The notes: a model not told the origin generated them from the sequence alone. A stretch of 64,000 nucleotides of DNA from Streptomyces globosus (GCF_003325375.1 NZ_CP030862.1:4529501-4593500); one strand, 5' to 3'. Positions 25,933-34,595 are shown, counted from the first letter of the stretch. Program-made: numbers and translations.

Positions 25933-27408
25933 TCAGGGGGACTGCTCGTGCGGCAGTCCGGCGTCGGCACTCGGCTCCTCGACGACCAGGGGGCGCAGGT
26001 TCCAGGCATCGACGGTGTAGCCCAGGCACGCGTCCGGCGCGCCGAGGGCCTGCAGACGCCACGGGCCGCGGCCGGTCGGGTAGAAGCGCAGGGTGAGGAC
26101 CTGGCCGGTGGAGGTCAGGAAGACCTCGGCGATGGAGTGGTCGACGAGTACGCGCACCTCGGCCGGCCGGCCGACAGGGCAGGGCATCCGGTAGGAGCCG
26201 GCCCGGGCACGGGCGTCCAGCGAGGCATGGTCGCGGTCGACGACCAGTTCGCCGGTGGCGGCGTCATAACGGATGTCGAGGTGTTCGGAGCCGTCCGAGG
26301 TGGTGAGAAGCCGCAGACCGGACCCCTCGGCGAGCTCCAGGCGGGCCGTCAGGTCGAAGGCGCGGCCGACGGAGCCGAGTTCCACCGGCTCCGGGCCCTG
26401 CGTCTCGCCCGAGGCGTGGACGGCGTGCTCGCCTCGCAGGGCGAGCAGTTCGGCCGCCGGCTGCTGCCGGAGCGTTCCCTCGGCGTCGACGCTGATGTCG
26501 CGGGGCAGCGTGAGCACTCCTGCCCAGCCGTCTGCGACCGCCCAGCCTTCTTCACGGGCCTCAGCGGACCAGCCCCACAGCAGCCATCGGCCGCCGGGGG
26601 CGCGCAGGAGTGCGGGCGCGTAGCAGTCCGGGCCGTGGTCGACGAGGACGGGCGGGCCGGCCGCGAAGGAGCCGCCGCTCTCCTCGCCGACCAGGGCGGT
26701 GACGCAGCGGTCGCCGTCGTGGTCGTTCCAGGCACTGAAGATCAGGGCACCGCGGTGCCCGGAGTGCGGCGGAAGGTACTGGGGGCACTCCCAGCCCTCG
26801 CCGGTGTGCAGGCCAGTGCCGCCGACCGGCTCCTGCTCGCGCCCCTCGAAGGGGCCGAGGTAGGTCCATGCCTCCAGGTCCGCCGACTCGTAGAGAAGGG
26901 CCGCGCCACGGCCGTCCGCGAGGGCGGCGCCGACCAGCATCCGCCACCGCTCGCCGTCCCGCCATACGTAGGGGTCGCGGTACATCGTGCAGTCGTCGGG
27001 CCATTCGGGGATGACCAGGTCGTTTCGCGGGGTGAAGGTCCGGCCGCCGTCGAGGGAGGTGGCGGTGGCGACCGGCTGGTGCCGGGTCGAGCGGTCCCAG
27101 CGGTTCGCGGAGTAGAAGGCGACGAGGCGGTCGCCGTCGGAGACGGCGTTGCCGGAGAAGCATCCGTCCTCGTCCAGGCCGCCGGGGGTCGGGGCGAGGG
27201 CGATCGGCAGCGGTTCCCAGCTCAGCAGGTCGGGGCTGCGGAAGTGGCCCCAGTGCATGTTCGCGTGCGTCGCACCAGAGGGGTTGTACTGGTGGAAGAC
27301 GTGGTAGTGGCCGTCATGGAAGACCAGCCCGTTGGGGTCGTTGATCCAGTTCCGGGGCGGGCGCAGATGCGCGACGGGCCGGTACGGATCGGAGGGCGCG
27401 GTGGACAC
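25933..27408 (-). CDS. Glycoside hydrolase family 32 (sucrose/fructan hydrolase)
   Basis: A 491-residue GH32 enzyme with all three catalytic motifs. The nucleophile Asp is in NWINDPNGLVFHDG (about residue 23), the transition-state Asp in MYRDPYVWRDGE, and the acid/base Glu in GEGWECPQYLPP. A C-terminal beta-sandwich follows (about 340-490). No signal peptide is present, so it acts in the cytosol on imported beta-fructosides, releasing fructose. GTG 27408 is chosen (AAAGG upstream) because the longer frame adds only low-complexity residues. It is first in the operon with the importer and kinase. Confidence 0.95.
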   Translation of the reverse strand: MSTAPSDPYRPVAHLRPPRNWINDPNGLVFHDGHYHVFHQYNPSGATHANMHWGHFRSPDLLSWEPLPIALAPTPGGLDEDGCFSGNAVSDGDRLVAFYSANRWDRSTRHQPVATATSLDGGRTFTPRNDLVIPEWPDDCTMYRDPYVWRDGERWRMLVGAALADGRGAALLYESADLEAWTYLGPFEGREQEPVGGTGLHTGEGWECPQYLPPHSGHRGALIFSAWNDHDGDRCVTALVGEESGGSFAAGPPVLVDHGPDCYAPALLRAPGGRWLLWGWSAEAREEGWAVADGWAGVLTLPRDISVDAEGTLRQQPAAELLALRGEHAVHASGETQGPEPVELGSVGRAFDLTARLELAEGSGLRLLTTSDGSEHLDIRYDAATGELVVDRDHASLDARARAGSYRMPCPVGRPAEVRVLVDHSIAEVFLTSTGQVLTLRFYPTGRGPWRLQALGAPDACLGYTVDAWNLRPLVVEEPSADAGLPHEQSP

Positions 27409-27793
27409 ACGCGTGCCTTTCGGTATGTGCGGCAGAGCAGGCGAGGGCGGACGGCAACCGGGAGCAGCCGGCCGCAACCGCCTCGTGGGGCTCGGTGGAG
27501 GCGCCTTCCCGCGGCACCTGCTGTCGGCCCCGATGTCAGGGCAGGGGGCGGCCCCGCGTGATGCCGACGGCGAGGGGCGGGAAGGCGGTCTGAAGCGCCG
27601 ACGCGGGGCCGGCGGGAGGAGCGCGGCTCAGCGCTCCGAGGCGCTGTCGGGCATCAGGCGGCACGGCCTGGAGCGCTCGTAGAAAATCTCAGGGGACATC
27701 TGTGTACCCTCACTGTGTTCCATGTACGGGCAGGACTGACGACCGGTCGCAACGGTCGCCTGTCACGGTGTGAAGAGCTTCGCCGTCCCGGGG
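27409..27793. other. Leader region of the fructoside operon
   Basis: The 385-bp gap between the LacI gene and the GH32 gene has no clear protein gene. A 23-codon minus-strand frame (27628-27699, MSPEIFYERSRPCRLMPD) starts after AGGG and could be a leader peptide, but only position supports it. I found no second copy of the LacI palindrome here. Confidence 0.35.
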
Positions 27794-28849
27794 TCAGAGT
27801 CGGGGCGGCGAAGCGACCGATGCCCGCGCCACCAGCGGGCAAGGCAGCAGTTCCTTCGTGTCCGGGCCCAGTGGCCGGCCCGGAGTCTTGATGAGCGCGA
27901 GCAACCGGGCCATGGCCCGTGCTCCCATCTCGTAGTGCGGCAGCTGAACGGTGCTCAGCTGCGGGTGGAGCGACTCGCAGACCAGTTCCTGGTTGTCGAA
28001 CCCGATGACCGACAGGTCACCGGGGATGGACAGCCCCAGCTCGGCGGCAGCCCGGTAGGCGCCGGCAGCCATCCGGTCGTTGAAGCAGAACAACGCCGTG
28101 GGACGCTGATCCGCCGTCAGCAGTCGCCGCGCGGCCCGGTAGCCCGCGTCCACGTCACCGCCGACCGTGTTGAACGGCACCGCCGTCTCGGCGGCGACCA
28201 GCGACGGGTCGTAGGAGACGCCGGCCTGCGCCAGCGCCTTGCGGTAGCCCTCCAGGCGGCCCTGCCGGGCGGGAAGGTCGACGGTCTGTACGGTCACGCC
28301 GATCCGGCGGTGACCGTGCCTGACCAGCTCGCGCACCGCCGCGTAACCGCCCTGGGCCTCGTCGGGCACCACGGAGGGGACCGCGGGGTCGGCGGAACTC
28401 GCGTCGAGCAGCACGGTCGGCGTCGCGTGCAGGACGCCGGGCAGTTCCACGATGCGGTGGTACATGGCGGCGTACACCACGCCGTCCACCTGCCGCTGGA
28501 GCAGCATCTCGATGCTCGTGCGCTCCAGTTCGGCGTCCCCGCTGGTGTTGACCAGCAGCAGAACCACGCCCTCGGCCGCGGCGGCCTCCTGAGCTCCCAG
28601 GATCATCCGGCCCGCGTGCGGGGTGGTGGCGATCTCGTCGCTGACGAAGCCGATGGTCTGCGACCGCTGCGTCCTCAGCCCGCGTGCCAGTCCGTTCGGC
28701 GCGTACCCGAGTTCGTCGGCTGCTTTCCACACGCGCTGACGCGTCTCTTCACTGATCCGCTTGCCCTCGACGCGGTTCAGGACATGCGAGACGGTCGCGG
28801 TCGACACACCTGCCGCCGCAGCCACGTCCTTGATCCCGATCCGGCGCAT
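27794..28849 (-). CDS. LacI-family transcriptional regulator
   Basis: A 351-residue repressor. The N-terminal helix-turn-helix is IKDVAAAAGVSTATVSHVLN, followed by the hinge LGYAPNGLARGLRTQ and a periplasmic-binding-like sugar-sensing domain (about 60-345) that includes SVIGFDNQELVCESLHPQLSTV. It would bind its palindrome in the absence of a sugar inducer. It is transcribed in the same direction as the GH32/ABC/kinase genes, and a 20-bp operator lies 31 bp before its ATG, so it is probably autoregulated. The likely inducer is a fructoside or fructose derivative; that is inference. Confidence 0.94.
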   Translation of the reverse strand: MRRIGIKDVAAAAGVSTATVSHVLNRVEGKRISEETRQRVWKAADELGYAPNGLARGLRTQRSQTIGFVSDEIATTPHAGRMILGAQEAAAAEGVVLLLVNTSGDAELERTSIEMLLQRQVDGVVYAAMYHRIVELPGVLHATPTVLLDASSADPAVPSVVPDEAQGGYAAVRELVRHGHRRIGVTVQTVDLPARQGRLEGYRKALAQAGVSYDPSLVAAETAVPFNTVGGDVDAGYRAARRLLTADQRPTALFCFNDRMAAGAYRAAAELGLSIPGDLSVIGFDNQELVCESLHPQLSTVQLPHYEMGARAMARLLALIKTPGRPLGPDTKELLPCPLVARASVASPPRL

Positions 28850-28880
28850 CCCTGAACCTTCCAAAGTGGTTGATCCCGGG

Positions 28881-28900
28881 TTGCCTAATCGTTTAGGCAA
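28881..28900. promoter_or_regulatory. LacI-type operator
   Basis: TTGCCTAA and TTAGGCAA arms flank TCGT, a 20-bp palindrome with the central CG typical of LacI-family sites. The arms are unusually AT-rich for this genome. It lies between the divergent LacI gene and the flavin-fold protein gene at 29195. Confidence 0.85.
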
Positions 28901-29145
28901 CCGCGTGGAGATGAGATTGCCCCCGGCCGAAGCCACTGTCAATGGCTCGTTACGAACTCGTGCCCCCGGCATGTCGGGCGCATCGCGGACGCCGGTCGTG
29001 CGGACCGCCCCCGGAGGGCGGCAGAGCCCCGGCGGCGCGTCGGGGCCGCCATGAAGGCCGGCAGCATCCGGATGCGCGCGTGACCGACGGCTTCCGGCGG
29101 CTGGGCGACGGAGGTGCCTCCCTCCGCTCCGATGACGCCGGGTGG

Positions 29146-29159
29146 GGGCCGGTCGGCCC
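29146..29159. promoter_or_regulatory. DosR-like dyad upstream of the first PNPOx-fold gene
   Basis: GGGCCG-GT-CGGCCC, a perfect 6-2-6 dyad ending 35 bp before ATG 29195. It has the same half-site spacing as the mycobacterial DosR box (GGGACT-N2-AGTCCC). Related dyads occur at 30698, 33548, 33598, 35555, 35638, 40161 and 44358. Confidence 0.55.
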
Positions 29160-29194
29160 TAGGCACGCAGACCGCCCCCGAGGACGATGGACTG

Positions 29195-29626
29195 ATGGAG
29201 AACGACGGCTTTCGCGCACTCGACCGGCAGGAGTGCCTGCGTCTGATGGCCAAGGTGCCGGTCGGCCGTGTCGTGTACACCCGGCACGCCCTGCCCGCGG
29301 TCATGCCCGTCAACTTCTCCCTGGACGCGGATGCCGCCGTCCTGATGTGCACCTCGCCGGCCTCCGACCTCGTGGACGCCATAAACGGCGTCGTGGTCGC
29401 CTTCGAGGCGGACGAGTTCGATGCGGCGACCCGGTCCGGCTGGAGCGTCGTCATCACCGGACGTGCCGCCCTGGTGACCGATCCGGCCGAGCACGAGCGG
29501 CTGGCGCAGCAGGGCCCCCGTTCCTGGATGCCCTCCCGGGACAGCGTGTTCCTGCGGATCGGGTGCGAGATGGTCACCGGACGCGAGCTCACGGGGGCGC
29601 GCGCCACCCCGTGCGGAAGGCCGTAG
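29195..29626 (+). CDS. PNPOx-fold flavin/F420-type small protein
   Basis: A 143-residue split-barrel protein of the pyridoxamine-5'-phosphate-oxidase-like superfamily. It has LMAKVPVGRVVYTRHALPAVMPVNFSLD and GWSVVITGRAALV, the cofactor-binding strands of the fold. Short members bind FMN, F420 or heme; the true substrate is unknown. A close relative lies at 33001 next to the sensor kinase, and such proteins are members of DosR-type regulons in other actinobacteria. A DosR-like dyad lies upstream. Confidence 0.82.
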   Translation: MENDGFRALDRQECLRLMAKVPVGRVVYTRHALPAVMPVNFSLDADAAVLMCTSPASDLVDAINGVVVAFEADEFDAATRSGWSVVITGRAALVTDPAEHERLAQQGPRSWMPSRDSVFLRIGCEMVTGRELTGARATPCGRP

Positions 29627-29732
29627 GCGAGGGCCGCGGGCACCTTCTCCCGTGCGGAGCCCGCAGAAGGCCGTTCGGCCCGGAGCCGCGGGACGCCTCC
29701 GGGCGGCGTACCGCTGATGGGACGGGGAAGGT

Positions 29733-30440
29733 TCAGTGCGCCCGATGCGCGCTGGAGGGCCGCCCGCTGCGCCGTTCGGCTGTCAGCCGGTTGACCACCC
29801 CGACGACGCCGTCGACCCGCCATGCCGCCCGGATCAGCGCCGTGCTGTCGGCCCCGGGTCCGGCGGCGCCCTCGATGGTGGCGATCCCGTCCCGGACATC
29901 CACCAGGAGACTGCCGGCGTCGTGCGCGGAGCCGTGGAGGCGGACTGCGTCGGTGACGTCCGCGCGGATCTCCTCGTCGGTGCGCAGGAAGACGCGCAGG
30001 AGGTCCCGGCGGGTGGCGATGCCGATGAGCCGGTCCTCCTCGTCCACGACGGGCAGCCGGTCGATGCGGCGGCGTTCCATGATGCGCGCCGCGTCGACCA
30101 CGCGCTGCTCCGGATGCACGGTGACCGCAGGGGAGGACATCAGCCCGCCGGCCGGCAGGGCGCGCGGGGCGGCGGGACCTGCATGGGCGATCCGCCTCAG
30201 GGCCCGCAGCACGCGGTCCCGGCCTGACCCGGACCGGCTGCGCATCGCCCGTCGCCCGGCCAGATCGGTCCGGGAGACCACGCCCACGACCTTGTCGTCG
30301 TCGTCCACCACCGGCACACCGCTGATGTGATGGGACGTGAGCAGACGGGTCAGCTCCTCCATGGAGGTGTCCGGGTGTGCCCGGACCACTTCGCCGGTCA
30401 TCACTTCGCCCACAGTCCGGTACGTCACCACAGTTCCCAT
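29733..30440 (-). CDS. CBS-pair plus BON domain protein
   Basis: A 235-residue soluble protein. CBS 1 covers about residues 7-62 (VGEVMTGEVVRAHPDTSMEE; HISGVPVVDDDDKVVGVVSRTDL). CBS 2 covers about 98-152 (MSSPAVTVHPEQRVVDAARIM; DRLPVVDEEDRLIGIATRRDLL). A BON domain covers about 160-220 (VDVRDGIATIEGAAG; DGVVGVVNRL). CBS pairs sense adenosyl nucleotides and BON domains associate with membranes. Such proteins accompany DosR-type genes in actinobacteria. The start ATG 30440 has no strong ribosome site. It is convergent with the preceding gene. Confidence 0.9.
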   Translation of the reverse strand: MGTVVTYRTVGEVMTGEVVRAHPDTSMEELTRLLTSHHISGVPVVDDDDKVVGVVSRTDLAGRRAMRSRSGSGRDRVLRALRRIAHAGPAAPRALPAGGLMSSPAVTVHPEQRVVDAARIMERRRIDRLPVVDEEDRLIGIATRRDLLRVFLRTDEEIRADVTDAVRLHGSAHDAGSLLVDVRDGIATIEGAAGPGADSTALIRAAWRVDGVVGVVNRLTAERRSGRPSSAHRAH

Positions 30441-30887
30441 CCCCGTTCGCTCCGGTGGTTCCAGGCCGGCGCCCGCGGCAGGACCCTTCGGTCCCGGCGC
30501 ACCTCCGCTCCTCGCTTCCCCGCCGTCGGGGCATCGGGGCGCCGGTGCGGCTGCCGGGGCCGCGGGGGCGCTCCACCTGCCGAAGACGGTGCGGGCCTTG
30601 GCGCTGCCGTGCAGGACCTCGCTCCTCCTGCCTGGCGTCGCCACCAGCATGGCCGCTGGAGGGGCGGGGGAACAGAACCGGTCAGGACCTCTGCCGCGGG
30701 CCGTTCGGCCCCCGTGCCGCTCTGACCTGCCGGGCCGCTCGGAGCCCGGCGGAAGAGGGCCCGACGGCACCGGCGCAGCCCCGTTCGCCCGGCTGCCGCC
30801 GCGGGTTCCGCCCGGCGCCGGGCCGAAGGGACGAGAGCGGCCCTGCGGCCCCCTGCCCCTCCGCATCCAGAAGACGCCGTTGCCCGG
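30441..30887. other. Intergenic stretch between CBS gene and kinase region
   Basis: No gene is recognised. It contains a perfect GGGCCG-TT-CGGCCC dyad at 30698-30711 and an imperfect GGACC/GGTCC pair at 30481-30494, 41 bp upstream of the CBS gene start. Confidence 0.5.
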
Positions 30888-30922
30888 GCGACCGGCGACC
30901 GGCGACCGGCGACCGGCGACCA
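30888..30922. repeat. Five 7-bp tandem repeats
   Basis: Five consecutive copies of GCGACCG, the last ending in A. In the frame that continues into the coding-like stretch downstream they encode ATGDRRPATGDQ. Such arrays are prone to slippage, which could shift this frame. Confidence 0.85.
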
Positions 30923-31094
30923 GCACATCGAGCCGTCGTTGCGTGACCTGGGCATCGGCGAGACGGCCTTCGCCACGGCCCTTCCCCCGCAAGCGCCGAA
31001 CACGTCCGAGGACCAGTGCGCCCCGGCCGCGACCCGTGATCTGGCACTCCGGGCCACCCGCACGGCCGATAGGCTGTCCCGGTACTGCGGGTGA
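30888..31094 (+). pseudogene. Possible 3' end of a truncated gene before the kinase
   Basis: After the tandem repeat an open frame without a start reads HIEPSLRDLGIGETAFA, then RDLALRATRTADRLSRYCG, and stops at 31092-31094, 17 bp before the kinase GTG. About nine in ten third positions are G or C, like real genes here. I do not recognise the product. It may be the remnant of a lost gene or a fortuitous frame. Confidence 0.35.
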
Positions 31095-31111
31095 TCGGCG
31101 GAGGAGGCCCA

Positions 31112-32836
31112 GTGGGCGTGGAGGAGCCGTTGTCGCGGATGCCTCAGATGCGGCTCGACGAGCTGCTGGAGGAGCTTCAGGCGCGTATCAACGCCGCGCG
31201 CGGTACCCGTGACCGGGTGCACAGCCTGCTGGAGGCGGTCGTCTCGGTCGGCCGCGAACTGGACCTTTCGCAGGTGCTGCGGCGGATCGTGGAAGCTGCC
31301 GCCCTGCTCGTCGACGCCCGGTACGGGGCGCTGGGGGTGATCGGCCCGGACGGCCGCACGCTGTCGCAGTTCCTCACCGTCGGGCTGACGGAGGAGGAGA
31401 TCGCCAGGATCGGGCCGCTGCCGGCCGGGCACGGCATCCTCGGCGAGCTCATCCGGCACCCGGAGCCGCTCCGCCTGACGGACCTCGGCGCCCACGACGC
31501 CTCCTACGGCTTCCCGGCCCACCACCCGCCGATGCGTACGTTCCTGGGCGTGCCGATCCGCGTCCGTGAAGAGGTCTTCGGCAACCTGTACCTGACCGAC
31601 AAGAACGGCGGCATGGACTTCGACGCCGAGGACGAGTCGGTGATCTCCACCCTCTCCGTCGCCGCCGGCGTCGCCATCGACAACGCCCGGCTGTACGAGG
31701 CGTCGCAGCGCCAGCAGCGTTGGCTCCGGGCCGGTTCGGAGATCACCAACAGCCTGCTCTCCGGCAATCCCCGGCTCGCGGTCCTGGCGCTGATCGCCCG
31801 CCGCGCCCAGGAGATCACGGGGGCGGCGCTCGCCGACGTGTCCGTGCCCGTCCCCGGGACGGACGACCTCGTCGTCGAGCTGGCCCTCGGCGTCGATGAC
31901 GAGACGCGGCGCGGTCTGGTGGTACCGGTCGAAGGCACCCTCTCCGGCGCCGCCTACCAGGCCGGTGCGCCTGTGACCACCGTCGGTCTCGCGGAGGACG
32001 ACCGCTACACGGCCGGACCGCGCCGCTTCGACGGCCTGGGCCCTGCGGTCGCCGTCCCCCTGGGCACGGCCGCCAAGGACACCCGGGGCGTGCTGCTGCT
32101 GGCCAGGCGCCACGGGGAGCCGGCCTTCACCGAAGCGGAGCTGGAGCCGCTGCTGGGTTTCGCCGGGCAGGCCGCACTCGCGCTGGAGCTGGCCGAACGC
32201 CGCAGCGACGCCGAGCAGCTCGCGCTCCTGGAGGACCGCGACCGCATCGCCCGCGACCTGCACGACCTGGCCATCCAGCGGCTGTTCGCGACCGGCATGA
32301 CCCTGCAGAGCGCCGCACGGCTCGTCCAGCACGAGGGCGCCGCGGAACGCGTCTCGCGCGCCGTGGGCGACCTCGACGAGACCATCAAGATCATCCGCTC
32401 TACGATCTTCGGCCTGCGTGCCCGCGAGGAGGACACCGGGCCCAGCCTGCGCGCACGGGTGGCCCGTACCGTGGGCGAGACGGCGACCACCCTCGGGTTC
32501 CCGCCCCGCCTGAGCATGGAGGGGCTGCTCGACACCGACGTACCCCCGCAGGTGGCCGACCACGTCACGGCGGCCCTGACCGAGATGCTCAGCAATGCCG
32601 CCCGCCACGCCCACGCCACGCGGGTCGAGGTCGCCCTGCAGGCCACCTCCGACGAGGTCGTCCTCACCGTGACGGACAACGGCCGCGGAATCCCCGCCCA
32701 CGGCAGGCGCAGCGGCCTGGGCAACCTGGAGGAACGGGCCCGCAGCGTGGGCGGCACCCTGGAGATCGGGTGCCCGGACCAGGGCGGCAGCCGACTTGTG
32801 TGGCGCGCGCCCCTCACCGCCGGCCCCCGTGAGTGA
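31112..32836 (+). CDS. GAF-domain sensor histidine kinase, DevS/DosS type
   Basis: A 574-residue cytosolic kinase. Two GAF domains lie at about residues 50-200 and 225-375, the second ending LLGFAGQAALALELAERR. A HisKA_3 dimerisation segment, RDRIARDLHDLAIQRLFATGM, carries the phosphorylated His in RDLHD. The ATPase domain contains SNAARHAHATRVEV, VTDNGRGIPAHG and GLGNLEERARSVGG. Mycobacterial DosS senses O2/NO through a heme GAF; whether this one binds heme cannot be read here. GTG 31112 is chosen because GGAGGAGG lies at 31100-31107; GTG 31091 is in frame. Its partner is the regulator at 33691. Confidence 0.93.
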   Translation: MGVEEPLSRMPQMRLDELLEELQARINAARGTRDRVHSLLEAVVSVGRELDLSQVLRRIVEAAALLVDARYGALGVIGPDGRTLSQFLTVGLTEEEIARIGPLPAGHGILGELIRHPEPLRLTDLGAHDASYGFPAHHPPMRTFLGVPIRVREEVFGNLYLTDKNGGMDFDAEDESVISTLSVAAGVAIDNARLYEASQRQQRWLRAGSEITNSLLSGNPRLAVLALIARRAQEITGAALADVSVPVPGTDDLVVELALGVDDETRRGLVVPVEGTLSGAAYQAGAPVTTVGLAEDDRYTAGPRRFDGLGPAVAVPLGTAAKDTRGVLLLARRHGEPAFTEAELEPLLGFAGQAALALELAERRSDAEQLALLEDRDRIARDLHDLAIQRLFATGMTLQSAARLVQHEGAAERVSRAVGDLDETIKIIRSTIFGLRAREEDTGPSLRARVARTVGETATTLGFPPRLSMEGLLDTDVPPQVADHVTAALTEMLSNAARHAHATRVEVALQATSDEVVLTVTDNGRGIPAHGRRSGLGNLEERARSVGGTLEIGCPDQGGSRLVWRAPLTAGPRE

Positions 32837-32876
32837 CCTTCGGCGCGACTGACGGCGCACGTCCGCTCCGGTGAGG

Positions 32877-32909
32877 GGCGGGGCCGGCGGCAATGTCCGC
32901 GGCCCCGCC
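32877..32909 (+). terminator. Hairpin after the sensor kinase
   Basis: GGCGGGGCCG and its exact complement are separated by 13 bases, 41 bp after the kinase stop and before the convergent gene at 33001. Confidence 0.65.
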
Positions 32910-33000
32910 GGCGTTTCCGGGGCCGCCGCGGAGCAGGTACGCGGGCGCGGCGGGACGTCCGCCGTCGCAGGCCGCAGTCGTCCGGAGTGGCCGGCCGGCC

Positions 33001-33465
33001 CTACACGGTGAGCCGCAGGCCGGTCACCAGGTCCGGCCGGATGCGCAACGCGGAGTCCATCGCCGGGTGTTCCACCCACGGGCGCAGCCGGGCCGCGAAG
33101 CGCGCCAGCTCCCCGGCGTCGGTGATCCGCTGGGCGTATCCGGTGACCACCACGCTCCAGCCGGTGTGGCTCTCGGGGTCGATGACGTCCGCCTCGTAGG
33201 CCACCACGACACCGGTCGCCTGGGTGGGCGCCACGATCGAGGCGAGCGCGGCGCCGTCGTGCAGCCGGACGATGATGTCCTCGCCGTCCATGAGGTGGTT
33301 GACCGGGCGGACGGCCGGCAGGGCCTGATGCGTGAAGACGATGCGCCCGAGCGAGACGCTGCCGAGCAGCCGCAGGGCCTCGGCACGGCCGAGTTCTCCC
33401 ATCCGCCGGGGCGCCACCGCCTCACGGTGGTCGTCCACCGCGGTGTGCGCGGCTTCCTCCTCCAT
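33001..33465 (-). CDS. PNPOx-fold flavin/F420-type small protein (second copy)
   Basis: A 154-residue relative of the protein at 29195. Shared blocks are LLGSVSLGRIVFTHQALPAVRPVNHLMD and GWSVVVTGYAQRITD. An acidic N-terminal tail (MEEEAAHTAVDDHRE) is added. It lies between the sensor kinase and response regulator genes but on the opposite strand, with a DosR-like dyad (33548-33561) 83 bp upstream. The cofactor and substrate are unknown. Confidence 0.82.
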   Translation of the reverse strand: MEEEAAHTAVDDHREAVAPRRMGELGRAEALRLLGSVSLGRIVFTHQALPAVRPVNHLMDGEDIIVRLHDGAALASIVAPTQATGVVVAYEADVIDPESHTGWSVVVTGYAQRITDAGELARFAARLRPWVEHPAMDSALRIRPDLVTGLRLTV

Positions 33466-33547
33466 CGTGCCCACCCTCCGCTCCCGTCCGGTCCCGGGCG
33501 ACCTCGCCGCCGTCGGCCAGCGTCTCTCGTCGCACGGTGCGCCAGTA

Positions 33548-33561
33548 GGGCCGAACGGACC
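33548..33561. promoter_or_regulatory. DosR-like dyad upstream of second PNPOx-fold gene
   Basis: GGGCCG-AA-CGGACC, one mismatch from a perfect dyad, 83 bp upstream of the minus-strand start at 33465. Confidence 0.5.
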
Positions 33562-33597
33562 TTTCAGCCGTGCCGGCCCGGCTCGGCCGCGGGATGA

Positions 33598-33611
33598 GGG
33601 CCATCCGGCCC
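33598..33611. promoter_or_regulatory. DosR-like dyad upstream of the response regulator
   Basis: GGGCCA-TC-CGGCCC, one mismatch, ending 79 bp before ATG 33691. If functional it would allow autoregulation. Confidence 0.5.
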
Positions 33612-33690
33612 TGGGCGGTGGTCCCGCCGGCACGGCAGGATGCGTGGGGAGCCCCTGGGGGCGGAGGATTCGGCGAACACGGAGTGTGCG

Positions 33691-34419
33691 ATGACGGACA
33701 GCAGCGGCGGCCTCGGCGAGAAGGAACCGGTCAGGGTCTTCCTTCTCGACGACCATGAGGTGGTGCGTCGCGGTGTGCACGATCTGTTGGACGCCGAACC
33801 GGACCTGACCGTGGTCGGGGAGGCGGGCACGGCCGAGCAGGCACTGGTGCGGGTGCCCGCACTGCGCCCTCAGGTCGCCGTCCTCGACGTGCGCCTGCCG
33901 GACGGGGACGGAGTGAGCGTGTGCCGGGAGCTGCGCTCGCGCATGCCCGACCTGGCCTGTCTGATGTTGACGTCCTTCGACGACGAGGAGGCCCTGCTCG
34001 ACGCGATCATGGCCGGCGCGTCCGGCTACGTCCTCAAGCAGATCACCGGCACGGACCTGGTCACCGCGGTGCGCACGGTCGCTTCCGGCCAGTCCATGCT
34101 CGACCCCGGCGCCACGGCCCGGGTGATGGCCCGGCTGCGGGGCGGATCGCCCCGGGAGGAGCAGCCGCCGGGGCTGCCCAGCCTGACGGAGCGGGAGCGG
34201 GAGATCCTCGCTCTGGTGGGAGAAGGTCTGACGAACCGGGAGATCGGCAAGCGGCTGTACCTCGCGGAGAAGACGGTCAAGAACAACATCTCCCGGCTGC
34301 TGGCCAAGCTGGGCGTGGAACGCCGCGTACAGGCCGCCGTCATCGCCACGCAGGCCCTGGCCTGGCACGACGACCAGGGTGGTCCGGCCGGGCGCGAGGG
34401 CCGGCAGCAGCGGAACTGA
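33691..34419 (+). CDS. NarL/LuxR-family response regulator, DevR/DosR type
   Basis: A 242-residue regulator. The receiver domain (about 14-130) has the acidic pair LLDDHEVV, the phosphoacceptor Asp in AVLDVRLPDGDG and the conserved Lys in YVLKQITG. The C-terminal LuxR helix-turn-helix (about 170-232) is LTEREREILALVGEGLTNREI, followed by KTVKNNISRLLAKLGVERR. The DVRLPDGDG and KTVKNNISRLLAKL segments resemble DosR. It pairs with the GAF kinase at 31112. Neighbouring universal stress, CBS, nitroreductase and dikinase genes are typical DosR/OsdR targets. GGAG lies 6 bp before ATG 33691. Confidence 0.94.
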   Translation: MTDSSGGLGEKEPVRVFLLDDHEVVRRGVHDLLDAEPDLTVVGEAGTAEQALVRVPALRPQVAVLDVRLPDGDGVSVCRELRSRMPDLACLMLTSFDDEEALLDAIMAGASGYVLKQITGTDLVTAVRTVASGQSMLDPGATARVMARLRGGSPREEQPPGLPSLTEREREILALVGEGLTNREIGKRLYLAEKTVKNNISRLLAKLGVERRVQAAVIATQALAWHDDQGGPAGREGRQQRN

Positions 34420-34595
34420 CGCCGGCCGCCCTCACACGGCTGCCGGCCGGCGGCGCAGCCCCTGCCCGATGCCCCGCGGCGTCGGGCAGGGGCCGACGCC
34501 TGCCACCCCGGCGCATGTACGGGGAACCCACGGGCCCGGCGGACACAGCCGCCGGGCCGCCCGCCGTCCCCCCGACCGGCCTCGGGCCCCGGCGG

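Noticed and set aside
29668..29681. AGGCCG-TT-CGGCCC as a further DosR-like site
   Set aside because: It lies between the ends of two convergent genes, where an activator site would have no promoter to serve.
30481..30494. GGACC/GGTCC pair upstream of the CBS gene as a DosR box
   Set aside because: The position suits, but the half-site spacing is four rather than two, so it was only mentioned in the intergenic entry.
30888..30922. CRISPR-like repeat array
   Set aside because: The unit is 7 bp with no spacers; it is a simple tandem repeat. No CRISPR array was seen anywhere.
30425..33079. 884-codon open frame antisense to the sensor kinase
   Set aside because: The sense strand has a complete kinase with all motifs; the antisense product has no domain and arises from GC-rich third positions.
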